Shown: positions 36,379 through 48,944 of the stretch, one piece after another
How the letters are laid out: each line of letters opens with the position of its first letter
Position numbering within the stretch: position 1 is the stretch's first letter
NCBI RefSeq assembly: GCF_001625305.1
Contig: NW_017802780.1
Coordinates: 623,557 to 687,556 of the forward strand
Source: Branchiostoma belcheri
Lineage: Eukaryota > Chordata > Leptocardii > Amphioxiformes > Branchiostomatidae
Reading direction: 5' to 3'
Length of the DNA: 64,000 nucleotides
Notes under the pieces: generated by a model
Database searches by the model: none
The model's input: the letters and a program-made list of their open reading frames with translations, nothing else
What the model was told of the DNA's origin: nothing
Made by a program: the position numbers and the translations under genes

Positions 36379-36918
36379 GTGTGTTTACCAAGTTATTAAA
36401 CTTCCATCAATTAATAGAACTGTTATAAGATCAAGAGATATTTCATTTTAGACTTGTTTGGGCGTTGTTTTTTAACTTATCTTAAAAAATTCAATTAAAA
36501 TATAAAGCTTGGAATATACCGTGTAAATTCTTTACATATACAGTTTACAACGTCTTTATTGGCTCAGTATCAAGTGACAAAGTCTTATATTGTTACTGTG
36601 TTGATGTTACAAAAAAATAATGTATCAGAATATCTAATACTTAAACAATATAAGGGTTCCTTAGACATACACCAAATACAAACATAACCGTCTTTCTTAG
36701 GCGGGTTAAACTTAAAACAACTCAGAACTTTAACAGCTACTAGTTCATTTTTGTACATGTGCATAACATCCTTTACACTTTCTTACAACTCATCAAACCA
36801 TCTGCACCATCGGCCAATCTTTTCGTCCTTATCCAGTAAATTAGTGGGTCTATATCTTTTCTTTTTTTTAGCATGTTCCTGATAATTTACATACTGATTG
36901 AATATTACGTCCAAATAG

Positions 36919-37068
36919 GAATCAATTGCTGTGTGGAAATCAGCATCCCAGCACTGGAGTTCGTCAAAGCCTTCCGGGCCTTTGTGAGACTGGATGTCTG
37001 TGAGTTTGAGATTATTGCAGGATTCGAGACCTTAGAGTATCGAAAACTACTCTTCAACTTCCCTTGGG
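36919..37068 (+). CDS. Exon 26: module 2, C segment (second part)
   Basis: The acceptor is ccaaatag and the donor is gtgagt. It opens with I-N-C-C-V-E (C3, C4), has D-V-C-E-F (C5) and ends F-P-W-G in phase 1. Confidence 0.85.
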
Positions 37069-37851
37069 GTGAGTATCTGTGTCTGAGTACATCGTCTGGT
37101 GTTTTAAATTGAACCAAACTCAGTTTAGTTAAAATTCCTAACAAGTCGTTGACTACACTAAGAAAAGTTGATCCCACTTACCAATTTCACAATTTACGAG
37201 CATTCTATTGTATTTCCAATTAAGAATGAAATTCAATTTATTGATATCATACTTATCTATATTCTATGGTGGGAATGAAATGTGTATTAATATGTTGTTG
37301 ACGACAACATAATCACGGTGCTTACTCGACTCATAACTAAATCTAAATGCATATTCAATCAATCCTCCGCAGGCGTCATGGTCATGCATATTGTAAAAGC
37401 AATTTGTCATAATGCTACAATATTAGTGGAATGTTCTTTAATCGGTGTTTTATTGAACGGTAGAATCACGTACCTCCAAATTATCGACTGTAAATCTTGA
37501 TCATGGAGTGACCTAGTCTCACGAGAACACGAGACTAGGTCAAGATTTGTGTAGATCTTCTTGCCTCCTCCACCTCTTGCTTTCTCGGAAAGCTAAGTCA
37601 CCTTGTGGTCAAGTTGTACAGTGAATGTCAAAAATTTAGAGGTACGTGTTTGCCACGTCTAAATAATTCACTGGTTAAAAATTATTCCACTAACTGTTTA
37701 TAATACGTGACTAATGGACCTATTTGACGCTACAATTTTTTTCTATCCTGTACATCGGTGCTTAGGGTAAAATAACGTTAAATTAGAATCTTGTGGCATT
37801 GGAGGTACTGGTTGAATTTAATTTTTTTTTATTTAATTGATATAAAAACAG
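37069..37851. other. Intron with a short perfect hairpin
   Basis: Bases 37509-37520 (tgacctagtctc) and 37531-37542 (gagactaggtca) form a 12 bp stem with a 10-base loop. Nothing else was recognised. Confidence 0.5.
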
Positions 37852-38052
37852 GGAAAGTATTGGACATCAAGCTATCCGAGGGCATCAACATTCTCCTGAC
37901 CATTGACCGAGATGCGGACCACCTGAATTTTATCATTGACTTGGGGCTGAAGGCTTGCCATGAGAGTGACTGTTTCCTTGATGTGAACATCTTTGATGAC
38001 TTGGTCTTGCCAATCCCAATCTGCAATGCCAATGCCAGTTTCACTGTGCCAT
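37852..38052 (+). CDS. Exon 27: module 2, B segment
   Basis: The acceptor is aaaaacag and the donor is gtgggt. It encodes T-I-D-R-D, A-C-H-E-S-D-C (C6, C7) and P-I-P-I-C (C8). It ends F-T-V-P plus one base in phase 1; joining gives Ser where most modules have Gly. Confidence 0.8.
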
Positions 38053-38764
38053 GTGGGTTCCTTAAAATTTCTTTTTGGCGTAGTTTTTACGATAAAAATT
38101 AATTTGATGGTATGTTAATATAACAACCTTGCTTCTTGTATTTATTTAACGATTGAATTGAACAAATCAGCTAGAAGCTAGAAAAATTTTGAAAATATTA
38201 CAAATTATTATGCCTATTTTCTTTGTGTAATGGTCATGCTTTGTTGTGACGGTGTAACAGGTCATTACTTCAAGGTATGTAATACAATCTTTATAACTGC
38301 ACACAGGTATTATGATGGATTATTAAAATTGAAGTGATTAATCACTCAATGGCATAATTTGCATGTATAACCCAAACATCATGTAAGTTCTGTATTATAG
38401 TCCAATACTATTTTGTGTGCACAGTTCTGCATTTGTATTTTTTTCTTTTTAATAACATTTGTTAAGCCTTGTGTAAGTGCAGATTAACATTATCTTATCT
38501 TGTGAAGGCTGACCCACAAAATAATTAAATATGAGTGTAGCTACAGACCCTACAAAAATGGTAAGGAGGTATGTTTTAAGGGAAACTTAAACATTATTTC
38601 ATTCATTCCAATTTCACTCCAACTGCTTAAAATCAAAGCAACCCACATAAAACCCTACTCACTGACTTACTTCTGTTGTAAGGGTGATTTGATTTTTTTT
38701 ATTTGATTCCTTTTATTTATTTCTAGATGCAAATTGAATTGTACTACTTTCCTTGTGTTGTCAG
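38053..38764. other. Intron, nothing recognised
   Basis: AT-rich intron sequence with no element recognised. Confidence 0.4.
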
Positions 38765-38908
38765 CAATCAGTGCATTTGTTGCTGACCTGGCAGGAGATG
38801 TCAGCCAGGCTGCAGTTGACGTCATCCTGAAACAGCTCGGCCTGTATGAGGTTTTCTTACCGGTGGGAGAAGTTGCCCAGCTTCCTGTCTTGAGTAAAAG
38901 ATCTACAG
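38765..38908 (+). CDS. Exon 28: module 3, H segment
   Basis: The acceptor is tgttgtcag and the donor is gtatta, phase 1 on both sides. The helix includes A-A-V-D-V-I-L-K-Q-L-G-L. The H cysteine position is Ala (V-A-Q-L-P). Confidence 0.85.
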
Positions 38909-39625
38909 GTATTATAATTGGCGGGCTTTGTGAGTTTGCTACAAACCTGATACTACTATTAGGAATAATAACAACTTTGAGCTCTCTCTAATTTTTTTGA
39001 GGTTCAGTACCGAGTCAAAGGGGCGTCTGCTGGCATGACATTTAAAAATTTACAGGTTCATGGGCTTATTTCCATCTCTATTTTGCAAACCTTTTTCGGT
39101 ACTGATGAAAATATGTTCAGTTTTTTTAAAATCTATAATAGTAAATATGTGGTTTTATTCAATGCAATTAAGTCTTTTATTTGTTATATTTATAATGGAT
39201 AAATTTTCTGTATATTTTAGGTTTCATAAAGAGACAGACTAACACATGTTAGGGCCCCTGTATTTTTCTACGGCGCATTTTTTTTTTCATTTTTCTCATT
39301 AAAAAACATGAGTAATTGTGAGAAAAATATATTTTTTTCATTAAAGAGAAAACTTTTGATGTACAGGTGCTTGCCTTAGTTGTGCGCTCTATAGCTGAAC
39401 CTTTTAAAGAAAGCGCTATTTTCTTCGCTTCTAACATATTACTTATTGGTATGAAATTGAGTTAAATGTGCATCATATAAGGCCCTTACACATTAATTGA
39501 CTAATGGAGCAGTATATATCAGTCAATGACAAGACTAGAATATACAAAAAAATGTTCCTGCTGTTTCAACTGTTCTTTAACACAGTTAAATGCATGTTGT
39601 TCCATTTTGTATGTTTCTTTCCAAG
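38909..39625. other. Intron, nothing recognised
   Basis: AT-rich intron sequence with long T runs and no recognised element. Confidence 0.4.
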
Positions 39626-39858
39626 GATGTCCATTGTTTGAGATTGACTTCTCTGGACTGCCAGATCTCGTGGAGTGTCAGCTGGACAGTAACTGCCTCG
39701 GTGTCCACTGTGTATTGAGTGTGACCATACTGGACTATGTCACCTTGTCTACCCTCGCTTATGTCTCCATCGATGCCTGTGACTATGAGTTTGGGATGAG
39801 CCTGGGGGAGTGGAACTACGAGGTCTCACTGCTGACATACAACTGGGGAGAGACAAGG
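39626..39858 (+). CDS. Exon 29: module 3, C segment (single exon)
   Basis: The acceptor is ttccaag and the donor is gtgagg. It has G-C-P-L-F, V-E-C-Q, N-C-L-G-V and H-C-V-L, so C0-C3 are present and C4 is Val. C5 is in D-A-C-D-Y. It runs past N-W-G to E-T-R and ends in phase 0, unlike its neighbours. Confidence 0.85.
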
Positions 39859-40363
39859 GTGAGGTTTTTATACAGAAGAACGCGTTTTATAGCATGTTTC
39901 ATATAAACGTAACTTTAATAGTTGCATAAATGCAAACTTTCTTTCATTTATGATTGCAACAGTCGGAACTTTCACACTCATCTCATTTGAAAGTTATTTA
40001 AAGGTGGACATCATTAAACATAAGTTATTCTGATCAGGACCTTATTAACTAAATTTCTGAGGAAATGTTAACTTAATCTAGCATTCTTTATCAAGATACG
40101 ACTGACAAATAGTAGATAAATAGAGTATAATCAGTAAAAAGTTCGAAGTAATTACTTAAAATATTATTTGCATAATAATTGAGAGGCATGCATAGTTGAC
40201 ATGTCATAAACATCATAACCAACAACTTTTGTTTGTACATTCAAGTTTCTTATTATAAGAGAGTTAAAATCACTACTGACCACTTTTAATGCCCAACATT
40301 TTTGTCTGCTTATTCATTTTATGCACAAATGTAGACCTACGCCTGTGTTTTTTCCTCTTGCAG

Positions 40364-40553
40364 ACAAAGGTGCTTGGAAACAATGCTCTTGACATCACAT
40401 ACTCCATTGGAAAAGACTCAGAAACGAAAGAGTTTGTGTTAGATGTAGCCATCGATCTCTGCATCGAAGACAGCTGTATCCCAACCATCCCTCTACTGGA
40501 GAACCTCCGCGTGCCCCAACCCTTCTGTAACCCAGATGGGTTTGCGTTGCCGG
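40364..40553 (+). CDS. Exon 30: module 3, B segment
   Basis: The acceptor is cctcttgcag and the donor is gtatgt. It shows Y-S-I-G-K-D, L-C-I-E-D-S-C, P-Q-P-F-C and a final A-L-P-G. It starts in phase 0 and ends in phase 1. Confidence 0.9.
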
Positions 40554-41166
40554 GTATGTTCAAATGTACTTGATTTTAACCGACTTTCCCAGTTGCTTAA
40601 TTGTCTCCAGCATAACCTTGATGAGTTAATGACAAATATAACATTATGTGAAAAGTGGCTGTTTTAATATAGTTTAAAGATTGGATTTAGATAAGGAAAC
40701 TGTGACATCTTATATGTACATCTTCAGGGTTGGTTAAGTCTGGTGTAGCTTCAGGCATTACCCCCAGCATTAAACCCCTTATCAGAAGGCCTAACCCTCT
40801 AGAAAAGAATGGGTTAAACTTGACTATACATTCAAGCCATCGGGCAACCAAAATGCATAGGGCAGCACATGGTTTGATTAAATGTCTCTCTACAGAATGT
40901 TCTTAATGTAGTATTTTCTATTCAGATTTTTTAAGTAAGTCAATTTAGTTTTATGGGAAAGATTAAAAGACTAACTTATTGCTAACTGATATACTTGGTG
41001 CTTGGAATAAGCATGCAGAACTTTTATATTATCAAATACTCCTAGACCGACGGATGAAATTTCATTTGAATATAAATCAAAGTTTCTTCTGCTGGATCAA
41101 AATTGTTACTAACACAAAATATGGCGCTATGCTATTGTATATAATTGTGGCCAACATATATTTTAG
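40554..41166. other. Intron, nothing recognised
   Basis: AT-rich intron sequence with no recognised element. Confidence 0.4.
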
Positions 41167-41343
41167 GTGGGTCCATAGATGGGTACCTGGACTACCTGGC
41201 AGAACAGGGACAATCTGCATTAGCCACAGTGACAGAGGCTGCAGTGGACCTCCTCCTAGAAAAGTTGGGACTGTCAGACTTCTTTGAAGAGGAGCAATGC
41301 CATAGACCTACAGTCCTGCAGAATGGGTGGGCAGGAATCAACA
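41167..41343 (+). CDS. Exon 31: module 4, H segment
   Basis: The acceptor is tattttag and the donor is gtaagt, phase 1 on both sides. It encodes G-G-S-I-D-G-Y-L-D-Y-L-A, the helix L-L-E-K-L-G-L-S-D-F-F, E-Q-C (H cysteine) and N-G-W-A-G-I. Confidence 0.9.
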
Positions 41344-41992
41344 GTAAGTGTCAATATTTTGATCACCTGCCGTCCATCATGGCCATTTTAAACCCTTTTT
41401 GCCTTATAAGATCAACACAGTTTAGTGTCAAAGTATTGTTCTATTCTATACACAGTATATTTTGTTATTATTAATTGATAGAAATGTAATACAACTGAAA
41501 AGGTAAGAGGATTTTTTGGCCAAATCGTTTTTCCTCATTTCTATCCTATCCTATCTTTGTACCATTGTTAACCACAAATGACACGTATTTAAATGTTTTG
41601 AAACGGATGAATTTCTAAGTACTTGGAAATTAAGAAAGTAATCTATTTTTAAAGGACTATCGAAAAGAGACAGTCGACAATGCCAGGTTATCCTAATAAT
41701 ATATGCATAAGTGGTCACTATTACAGGTCGGTCTGTATAAGAGACGATAGGCGATATAAACTGCCTGGCACGTTTTGCCAGTTGCTGACGTCACGTATCC
41801 GTGAATTCTTGTAAGGATAAGATCACGTGTCTGTAACACTCGCGGATTTACATTTGGAAGTGACTGGTAATTTCTTATCTGAATGAAAACGATAAAAGTC
41901 GTCGAGAAGTTAATCACTATGTACGTTTGTGTTCGACTACGGTTTAGCATCGTACTACATGTATATTGGTTTTGTTTGTTATCTCTCAACAG
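41344..41992. other. Intron, nothing recognised
   Basis: AT-rich intron sequence with no recognised element. Confidence 0.4.
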
Positions 41993-42205
41993 AATGCAAC
42001 CAGCTTAACCCCCCACAGCTGCCAGACACCATGGCATGTACTGTTGAAGACAACTGCATGGGTGTAAAGTGTTGTCTAGACTTGGACTTCAAGTTGATCA
42101 AATTGACTGTCCAATCTTATGTACACCTGGACTTGTGCAACTACAAGTTATTGATGGGTATTGGCAACGTTGACATAGCGCAGACTCTCTTCACCTATGA
42201 ATGGG
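41993..42205 (+). CDS. Exon 32: module 4, C segment (single exon)
   Basis: The acceptor is ctctcaacag and the donor is gtaagt, phase 1 on both sides. All C-segment cysteines are present: K-C, M-A-C, N-C-M-G, K-C-C-L-D and L-C-N-Y. It ends Y-E-W-G. Confidence 0.9.
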
Positions 42206-42330
42206 GTAAGTGCATTTTGTTTGTTTCACATAAACGGTTTTTGGTACAACACATCAGTATTGTTCATTAGTTTTGATTCACTTGTACCGGATAATTTCCA
42301 TACACATCAAATATAATCCTATATATTTAA

Positions 42331-43311
42331 CCCTCAACAGAACACCTTCCCGGACTGATTAATCTGTACACCTGGGGTCCGCGCGGACCCCAAGACAGTT
42401 TTTTGCTAATTTTTAGAAATTATCAACATGCTACCAGCTCAATTGTTTTACAAACTGATGTGGGAACCTCTGTGTCCACATTACATACAAATATCATACA
42501 TTTTGAACTTTTTCTATTTTTTGGTGAAGAAAAGAAGACAATAAGAAGAAATACCCGATTTTTAAACCCATTTCAGACTGAAGGGGCTTTTGAGGCCCAA
42601 CTTTGATCTCAGATAGCGGCTAAACGGCTTGCGCTAGAAGTATCAAATTTGGAGACCTTTCCTAAAATGTCTCTGACAAAAAGTTCATATTAGTTTAATA
42701 CTGGTAAGTTGATGTTTTTTTGTGTTGCCATGGCAACGGGCAGTTTTTTTAAAAAATAGAAGTAATTTTGGCTTAAACATAAAACTTTTCTGAGTTTTAT
42801 ATTAAATTACACTTCTTTTCCAACATTAATAACATCTTATATAATTAAATATAAGTTAAATCATTTAATATGCATAGAATATGCTAATTTGATGACGTCA
42901 TTGGTCAAAATCCAATATGGCGGACTATATTATTAGCTCTGACGTCATATGACGTCATAATTACACCAAAGTTATTAAAATTTTATTCTATTAGTACACC
43001 ATTCTCTGAAAACTTGGTAGACATATGACGAGTGCATAAAACCATATAAAAACGGAAATAAGGTAATGTATAAGAACACCAGTGTATCCATTATGATCGA
43101 AAGCCGGCTGGGGTCCGCGCGGACCCCAAAAGAAAATCAGATATAATTTTTTTTATAAATGGTAGAAACGGAGTTTTCTGGACTGTATTGAGAGACAACT
43201 TTGTGGGTGACAATTACCTAAAATTTCAGAAAAAAATCTTTAGAAACAAAAAAGATATTACAGAATATATAGTGCTGGGGTCCGCGCTGACCCCAGGTGT
43301 ACTGTTTAGGG
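42331..43311 (-). mobile_element. piggyBac-like MITE, copy 2 (981 bp, inverted)
   Basis: The ends are CCCTCAACAG and CTGTTTAGGG, flanked by TTAA at 42327-42330 and 43312-43315. The sequence is the reverse complement of copy 1 at 22004-22964, with few differences. No transposase frame. Confidence 0.85.
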
Positions 43312-43315
43312 TTAA

Positions 43316-43990
43316 TAAGATATGTACTTTGTTTACAATATAATAAACCTATATAGGTGATAATACATTGGATATATGAAGTAATTTTAGATACCAATGC
43401 AACTACCCCTGCTGCCTGGATCATCAAAAATCCCGTACAAAAATTTGAATGAAAAAAAAAAATCTTCAACTACATGTTTTGGGCTTATTTCACAAATTTT
43501 TACTCGCACTTTATATTTGTATAAGAAGGTCCTTAATTTAAACTTTGACTTTGTGCTAATCACTGGCCAAATAAAGGAACACTAGCCTAATGACATTTTA
43601 ACCAAACGAAATTCAATAGAGAAATAAACGAAACAAATGTTGGAGATTTAATTGTAATTTTCTACAAAGCAATTCTTGTCTAACAATAAAGCTCATGGTC
43701 TTTGACAGTCAAATTGGTAATAATCTCTGACTAATGTATCCATCATCTTCATTGACTGAACTCAAAGAATCTTTGGGTTATTTATGCAACAGGCAAAATC
43801 CAAAAATACCTTGTGTTGGATAGTACTGTGATAACAGATAGGACTTCAAAGAAAGAAGATATGTGCATTACCGTCCTGGTTACATTGAAATAAGTCAGCA
43901 TAATCTATAAATTTTCTAGGGAGTGAGTAATCATCATTATTTTCTATAGTTTATCTTTCCTAGAAAATCACAGGCTCATTCTTTTTTTAG
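43316..43990. other. Intron, nothing recognised
   Basis: AT-rich intron sequence between the MITE and exon 33. Confidence 0.4.
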
Positions 43991-44185
43991 GAACTCCAAA
44001 ACTATTTACCATTGGAAATGCCATAAAGATTGACTACAGCATAGACAAAGATGACCTGGAGAAGATGTTTGTGGTGAATGTCGTGGTGTCGCTGTGTCTG
44101 GACGGAGACTGTTCTGAAACCCTCCCGCTCCTGAAGCAGAGTAAAATCCCACAGATAGGCTGCATCACCAACTTCACCTTACCAG
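43991..44185 (+). CDS. Exon 33: module 4, B segment
   Basis: The acceptor is ctttttttag and the donor is gttata, phase 1 on both sides. It shows Y-S-I-D-K-D, L-C-L-D-G-D-C, Q-I-G-C and a final T-L-P-G. Confidence 0.9.
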
Positions 44186-44852
44186 GTTATATAATGCTTC
44201 TTCATATTTCCGATATCCTATTATCTTATACATCCCAGATGTCTACGTTTAAGGTTCAAGGTTATACTGTAAAGCAGTTGTTATCCCCATTGAGGTAAAT
44301 TTTTTTCTTCAAGTACAAACTAGTACCGATGTATTGCGACTTTGCCGTGGTTCAGATTCTCTAAACAAAGCACTCCAGGTTAAACAACATTTTTTTTATA
44401 ATGTCAAGGCAGCAGGTGTCAAATAAAATAACAAAAAACACATGTTAATGTACCTACATTACTCAAGACTATTAGGCAGAAATTACCAGTCAACTTGAAG
44501 TTATGTTACTAACCATGCACTTTGAAACAACACAAAATGTAGACATTAGTACTTTACAGTTTTCCCGGCCTAGTATAATGTCCTAATAGACAAAGAGATT
44601 GTTTTAGACGCCTGAAAAGGACCCATCGTTATTTACCGATTAGAAATACTAGTAGTAAGTGCTACTTGGAACGTCCTCTATCAACCCCGTTGCTTGGGTA
44701 CCTTTTTCTTCTTAATACCAGGATGTCTAACCTTTGTCGACATATGTCCAAATGTCCTGACTTCAACTCACATAGCAGGAAATAGGATAAACCTCGTTCT
44801 ACAATATTGCCTAGTATTAATAGGCTCTGAACATGTATGCTTTTTCTTGCAG
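44186..44852. other. Intron, nothing recognised
   Basis: Intron sequence with no recognised element. Confidence 0.4.
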
Positions 44853-45047
44853 GTGGCTCCATACACGGCTTCATGGAGTACCTACTAAATAACACCATTG
44901 AGAATGCAGGACGGGAGTTGACAGAAGCGGGGATCAGTGCTGTGCTGAAACACTTGGGACTTAATGATGTATTGTCTTTGAAGGATGATCAGTTCAGAGC
45001 TCCTGAGAACATAGAGACTGTGAACGGCTGGAGCATCCCAGAGTTCA
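44853..45047 (+). CDS. Exon 34: module 5, H segment
   Basis: The acceptor is ttcttgcag and the donor is gtaagt, phase 1 on both sides. It encodes G-G-S-I-H-G-F-M-E-Y-L-L, a helix ending H-L-G-L-N-D-V-L, and N-G-W-S-I. The H cysteine position is Phe (D-Q-F-R-A-P). Confidence 0.9.
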
Positions 45048-45207
45048 GTAAGTACTAAAAGGTTCATTTTATGGCATAACTTTAGCGGTATCTTCCAAGA
45101 CAAGATATCCCATTACAAAATTAAATACACCATTTGATGGTATGTTACAAAGTTGTAAATGATATACTTAAGAAAGAAAGAAAGTCAATTTCTTTTTTTT
45201 TCTCCAG

Positions 45208-45417
45208 ACAATTTAACTCCGATGCCCTCTCTTCCTGCTGACTGGGTATGTGTGGTGAATGACAACCTTCTGGGCGTTAGGTGTTATTTCTCTGTTGACC
45301 TCGTGGCTGTGACCCTAAGAACAACACTGTGGATGGATCTGGACATGTGCACCTACACCTTCACAGCTGGCATCGGGTTAAAGACCTTCAGTTTCAGATT
45401 GTTTGACTACGAATATG
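45208..45417 (+). CDS. Exon 35: module 5, C segment (single exon)
   Basis: The acceptor is ttctccag and the donor is gtaagt, phase 1 on both sides. Only C1 (W-V-C), C3 (R-C-Y-F) and C5 (D-M-C-T-Y) remain; C0, C2 and C4 are Asn, Leu and Tyr. It ends Y-E-Y-G rather than W-G. Confidence 0.9.
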
Positions 45418-46406
45418 GTAAGTATTCAATTTCCTGGCTCCGCATTATTTCCATGCGTATGTGCTTCAGTCTGCCTTTGTGCTTGTCTGTGTTTACACTG
45501 TTCAACCTATTAGAATAAAAGCTCATCTGTGCTTGTGGAATCAATTGTTGTAGAGTTTGAGCAACATAACATAGAGAACTCACTATAAATTTTTGGTGGA
45601 TCTTGCTAACCTTCGGCATATGTGTGATCAATATTCGATGACTGTCGGAGAGGTGAATAAAAATAGCGGTAAGACGGAATACATCACCGTCACGGTTATG
45701 ACCCTCACGATGGTTGATAAAGTATCGACTGGAATATATGGTGAGTTTCCTTTTATTGTGTTGAAATTGAGCTCAATTTGTTATATATACATATTGTTAA
45801 ATCTAACTTAAGAAGATCTGGATGTATTGTGATCATGCCATTTGGCACACGGTAGGTCTTGGGACTAGGAAGATCAAGCTCAATTCTATTGGCTTTACTT
45901 AATACTACAGCTGAACCCATGACTTTTCTTTTATGTCCCAGGGCATGCCATGGTCTTGGTTTTTAAGTCAGAAAATGACTAGTGTAGGTTTTGTTCTTAA
46001 CAGCTTGTTCAGAAACTACAGAGGCATTTTCAATGAAATCTTTCCAAGTGATAGGCTAATAAACTTACTATCATTATTGTGGATTTCCTGATTTAATGGG
46101 TCTTTCTAGACCACTTTTATTGCATGAAAGACACTGTATTGCGGTTTTACGAATATTTTAAGGGTAAGCAGGGGTCTGAAGAATACATAACGAATACATA
46201 ACATTGTATTAGTTTCTACCCAATATGGTAGTTTGAGCACCATTTTCAGTACCACAGACACAATGTATAAGCCATAAGTGTAATATTGCACAATCGAAAG
46301 GAAACTCATCACATATGACATGTAATCTTTATATTATTTTTTTCAAACAGCTGTACTCGGGTTAACATTAATCAATATACTCTACTAAACTTGATTTCAT
46401 TCACAG
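45418..46406. other. Intron, nothing recognised
   Basis: AT-rich sequence. A short open stretch at 45593-45740 ends at a GTGAGT but does not resemble any module part. Confidence 0.4.
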
Positions 46407-46598
46407 GTGAAGAGAGGACCCTCACTGCAGGTAGCGTCTTCTCTCTAAGATACATCATAGACCAAGATACGGAAACAGATAGTTTTGTCCTGGACCTGGA
46501 TATGACACTGTGTGTGGACACTGTGTGTGCAGACATCACTCTCTGGTCAGGCTTTAGGGCACCACAGCCTGGATGTGGGCAGAACTTCATTCTTGGAG
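46407..46598 (+). CDS. Exon 36: module 5, B segment
   Basis: The acceptor is attcacag and the donor is gtaaga, phase 1 on both sides. It shows Y-I-I-D-Q-D, L-C-V-D-T-V-C, Q-P-G-C and ends L-G-G instead of L-P-G. Confidence 0.9.
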
Positions 46599-47273
46599 GT
46601 AAGAGTCCGATCACGAGCACAAACTAAAGGCATCCGTAGGGTAGCAAAAACCGGCTGTTTTGCTATAGAAAAGGACGTCTTTAACCCTTGTCGATTGGTT
46701 CTGTCACAGCAAAGTTGAACATTTAAAACCATTCAACGGCCTATTGTAAATGCAACTGCTTTCTCTTCACAGAAGGTCCCACTATCCATGATGCGAGTTA
46801 CTGTTAAAACTCATCAAAGTCTCCTTACACCATGGTTAAATGTCTATGATGTTATCTAAAAATCATTAGATAGCAGTTAATAATGTAGAGTCCATTATAA
46901 TATAACAATATGTAAGTATATATAGTGTGATGTGTGACAACATACAGAAGCTGTTGATTATTTTGTGTTTTAAAAAAATGACAAATTCCATTATTTTTTA
47001 ATTTTATCAGTTTTAGGTGTTTAAACTCAGAAATTGAGAACATTGTTTACAAGTCTTTGTTGCTAATATGAATGCGTCATAAAAAAGTGCATTTTTTAAA
47101 ACTTCCAAACCTGTATCTATGTTGATAAGACCAACTTTGGGTTACACGGACAGTTTTGCCGATCATGATGTAGTATATAACTTCAAATGACTAGATCACG
47201 CATGGCTGTATCAACCATGATGAACCATATTGTAGACTACACCCTTGCTCTTACATGATCAACCCTGTTGCAG
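46599..47273. other. Intron, nothing recognised
   Basis: AT-rich intron sequence with no recognised element. Confidence 0.4.
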
Positions 47274-47444
47274 ACTATACCATTGAGGAGTTCCTGGCCA
47301 TGGCTGCTGAAGCATCGGCTGGAAGTGTAACAAGAACGGCCACGGAAGCAGCCCTGAAGGCATTAGGACTCCATGGAGTGCTGTCTATTGGCGAATCCTG
47401 TGACATGCCTGAAGGTCTGGTGAATGGGTGGAAAGGCGCAGAGA
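47274..47444 (+). CDS. Exon 37: module 6, H segment
   Basis: The acceptor is ctgttgcag and the donor is gtaagt, phase 1 on both sides. Helix A-A-L-K-A-L-G-L-H-G-V-L is followed by E-S-C-D-M-P (H cysteine) and N-G-W-K-G. Confidence 0.9.
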
Positions 47445-47936
47445 GTAAGTCATACATTTTAATAGACAGGTTCATTGGTTTAAAGAACTGTTTGAGTCAG
47501 TGATGTTTGGTGGAATTGTGTTCACAATTGTAAAACAAATCACCAAGCAGAAAACCATCAAAGTATACAATTTATGCAAATGAGAACCAAGTTTGCACAA
47601 TCGATGACAAACTCTTATTACAGTGCAGAGTTGTAAATTTTACCATTGTTAGTTAAATATATAAGTTCGTGGAAGTCTATAGTTATTGTACAGTCAACAG
47701 TACTGCTTTCATAAAAGCTTAAATGTAATATAGTTACTGTAACGTTATTAAAGTATTGACGGGGGGAATAATTTGCTAGAAATTTTTTTTTACATGTTTG
47801 ATTGAATTTTTGAATCGAAATTAAAAACGGACCATACATTACACAATTTTGATCCAATGCGTATAGAGAAATATCTTCTAGTTCATCAGTCGTTGACATT
47901 AAAATAATAACATGTGTGACTTTTACCCCATTCTAG
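47445..47936. other. Intron, nothing recognised
   Basis: AT-rich intron sequence with no recognised element. Confidence 0.4.
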
Positions 47937-48146
47937 ACTGTCCAGTCACCCTGCCCACCCTGCCGAACGCAGCAGGATGTACAATACATGAACACTGTCT
48001 GGGGATGGACTGTTGTATCACGCTGGACATAAAAGTTGCAACTATCGTATCAGCGGCCTTTGTTGCCTTTGATGCCTGTAACTATACACTTTCGGCTGGG
48101 ATTGGAAACTGGCAGCATGACTACAGCATATTTACATATAGCTGGG
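47937..48146 (+). CDS. Exon 38: module 6, C segment (single exon)
   Basis: The acceptor is cattctag and the donor is gtaagt, phase 1 on both sides. All C cysteines are present (N-C-P, A-G-C, H-C-L-G, D-C-C, D-A-C-N-Y). It ends Y-S-W-G. Confidence 0.9.
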
Positions 48147-48321
48147 GTAAGTAATACATGTACATACAATCTGCTAGTATAGGAGACTGGCTGTCACTCA
48201 TGTCAATTCAATAAATTAAGTAGTTGCCTCCTTTCTTGTTTTACTAAAACTGTTCGTTACGTGGTCTTTTTCTGTGCAACGATGATTTAATTGATTATAC
48301 ATTGTATGATGTATATTTCAG

Positions 48322-48522
48322 GTAAAGAAGAAACACTTGAGGTTGGAGAGATGCTGACATTCACATTTAGTATTGACAACATCCAAAGTGAAGATGTCTT
48401 CCAATTGGATTTTGCCTTCAGCCTTTGTTTCAATAAAGAAAAGACAGATTGCTTCGATGTCACACTTCTGCAAGGAAGCAAAGTGCCCAAGATTGGCTGT
48501 GAAACTGCCCCGGATATTCCAG
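48322..48522 (+). CDS. Exon 39: module 6, B segment
   Basis: The acceptor is tatttcag and the donor is gttatg, phase 1 on both sides. It has S-L-C-F-N-K-E-K-T-D-C (two residues more between C6 and C7 than most modules), K-I-G-C and a final I-P-G. Confidence 0.9.
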
Positions 48523-48944
48523 GTTATGAAATTTTAGACTTCCGGGTTTTTAGCACGAACGTATTGAAGAAAAGAACACAAATCTAAACATACATTTGTA
48601 CATACTACATTTAATAAATTATATAATTTACGAAGTACAATTCTTATATTTAAACTTTCAGTTTCAAGACAACAATAAAAAATTTTTGGAGGAGGATATC
48701 TGATATTGATATTGACATCATTTCTTACTATTGTATGCTTAAATCTTTTGAAGTAGCTTGAACAAGCCTATGATACTTAACAAGCACTTGTTTTCCGTCA
48801 ACAAGTATTTTTGCGTCATACATCGGTATTATATTAGGGTTAAGTCCACATACTGCAATAAAAAAAATTCAAACGCCTTTTTACTGCCATAAAATCGCTT
48901 TGAATTCCTTTTAACAAAGAAATGTGTTGCTTACATTTTTCCAG
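48523..48944. other. Intron, nothing recognised
   Basis: AT-rich intron sequence with no recognised element. Confidence 0.4.

Noticed and set aside
45593..45740. Possible extra exon ending at GTGAGT
   Set aside because: The peptide matches no module part, and exons 35 and 36 already join in phase with a complete module.
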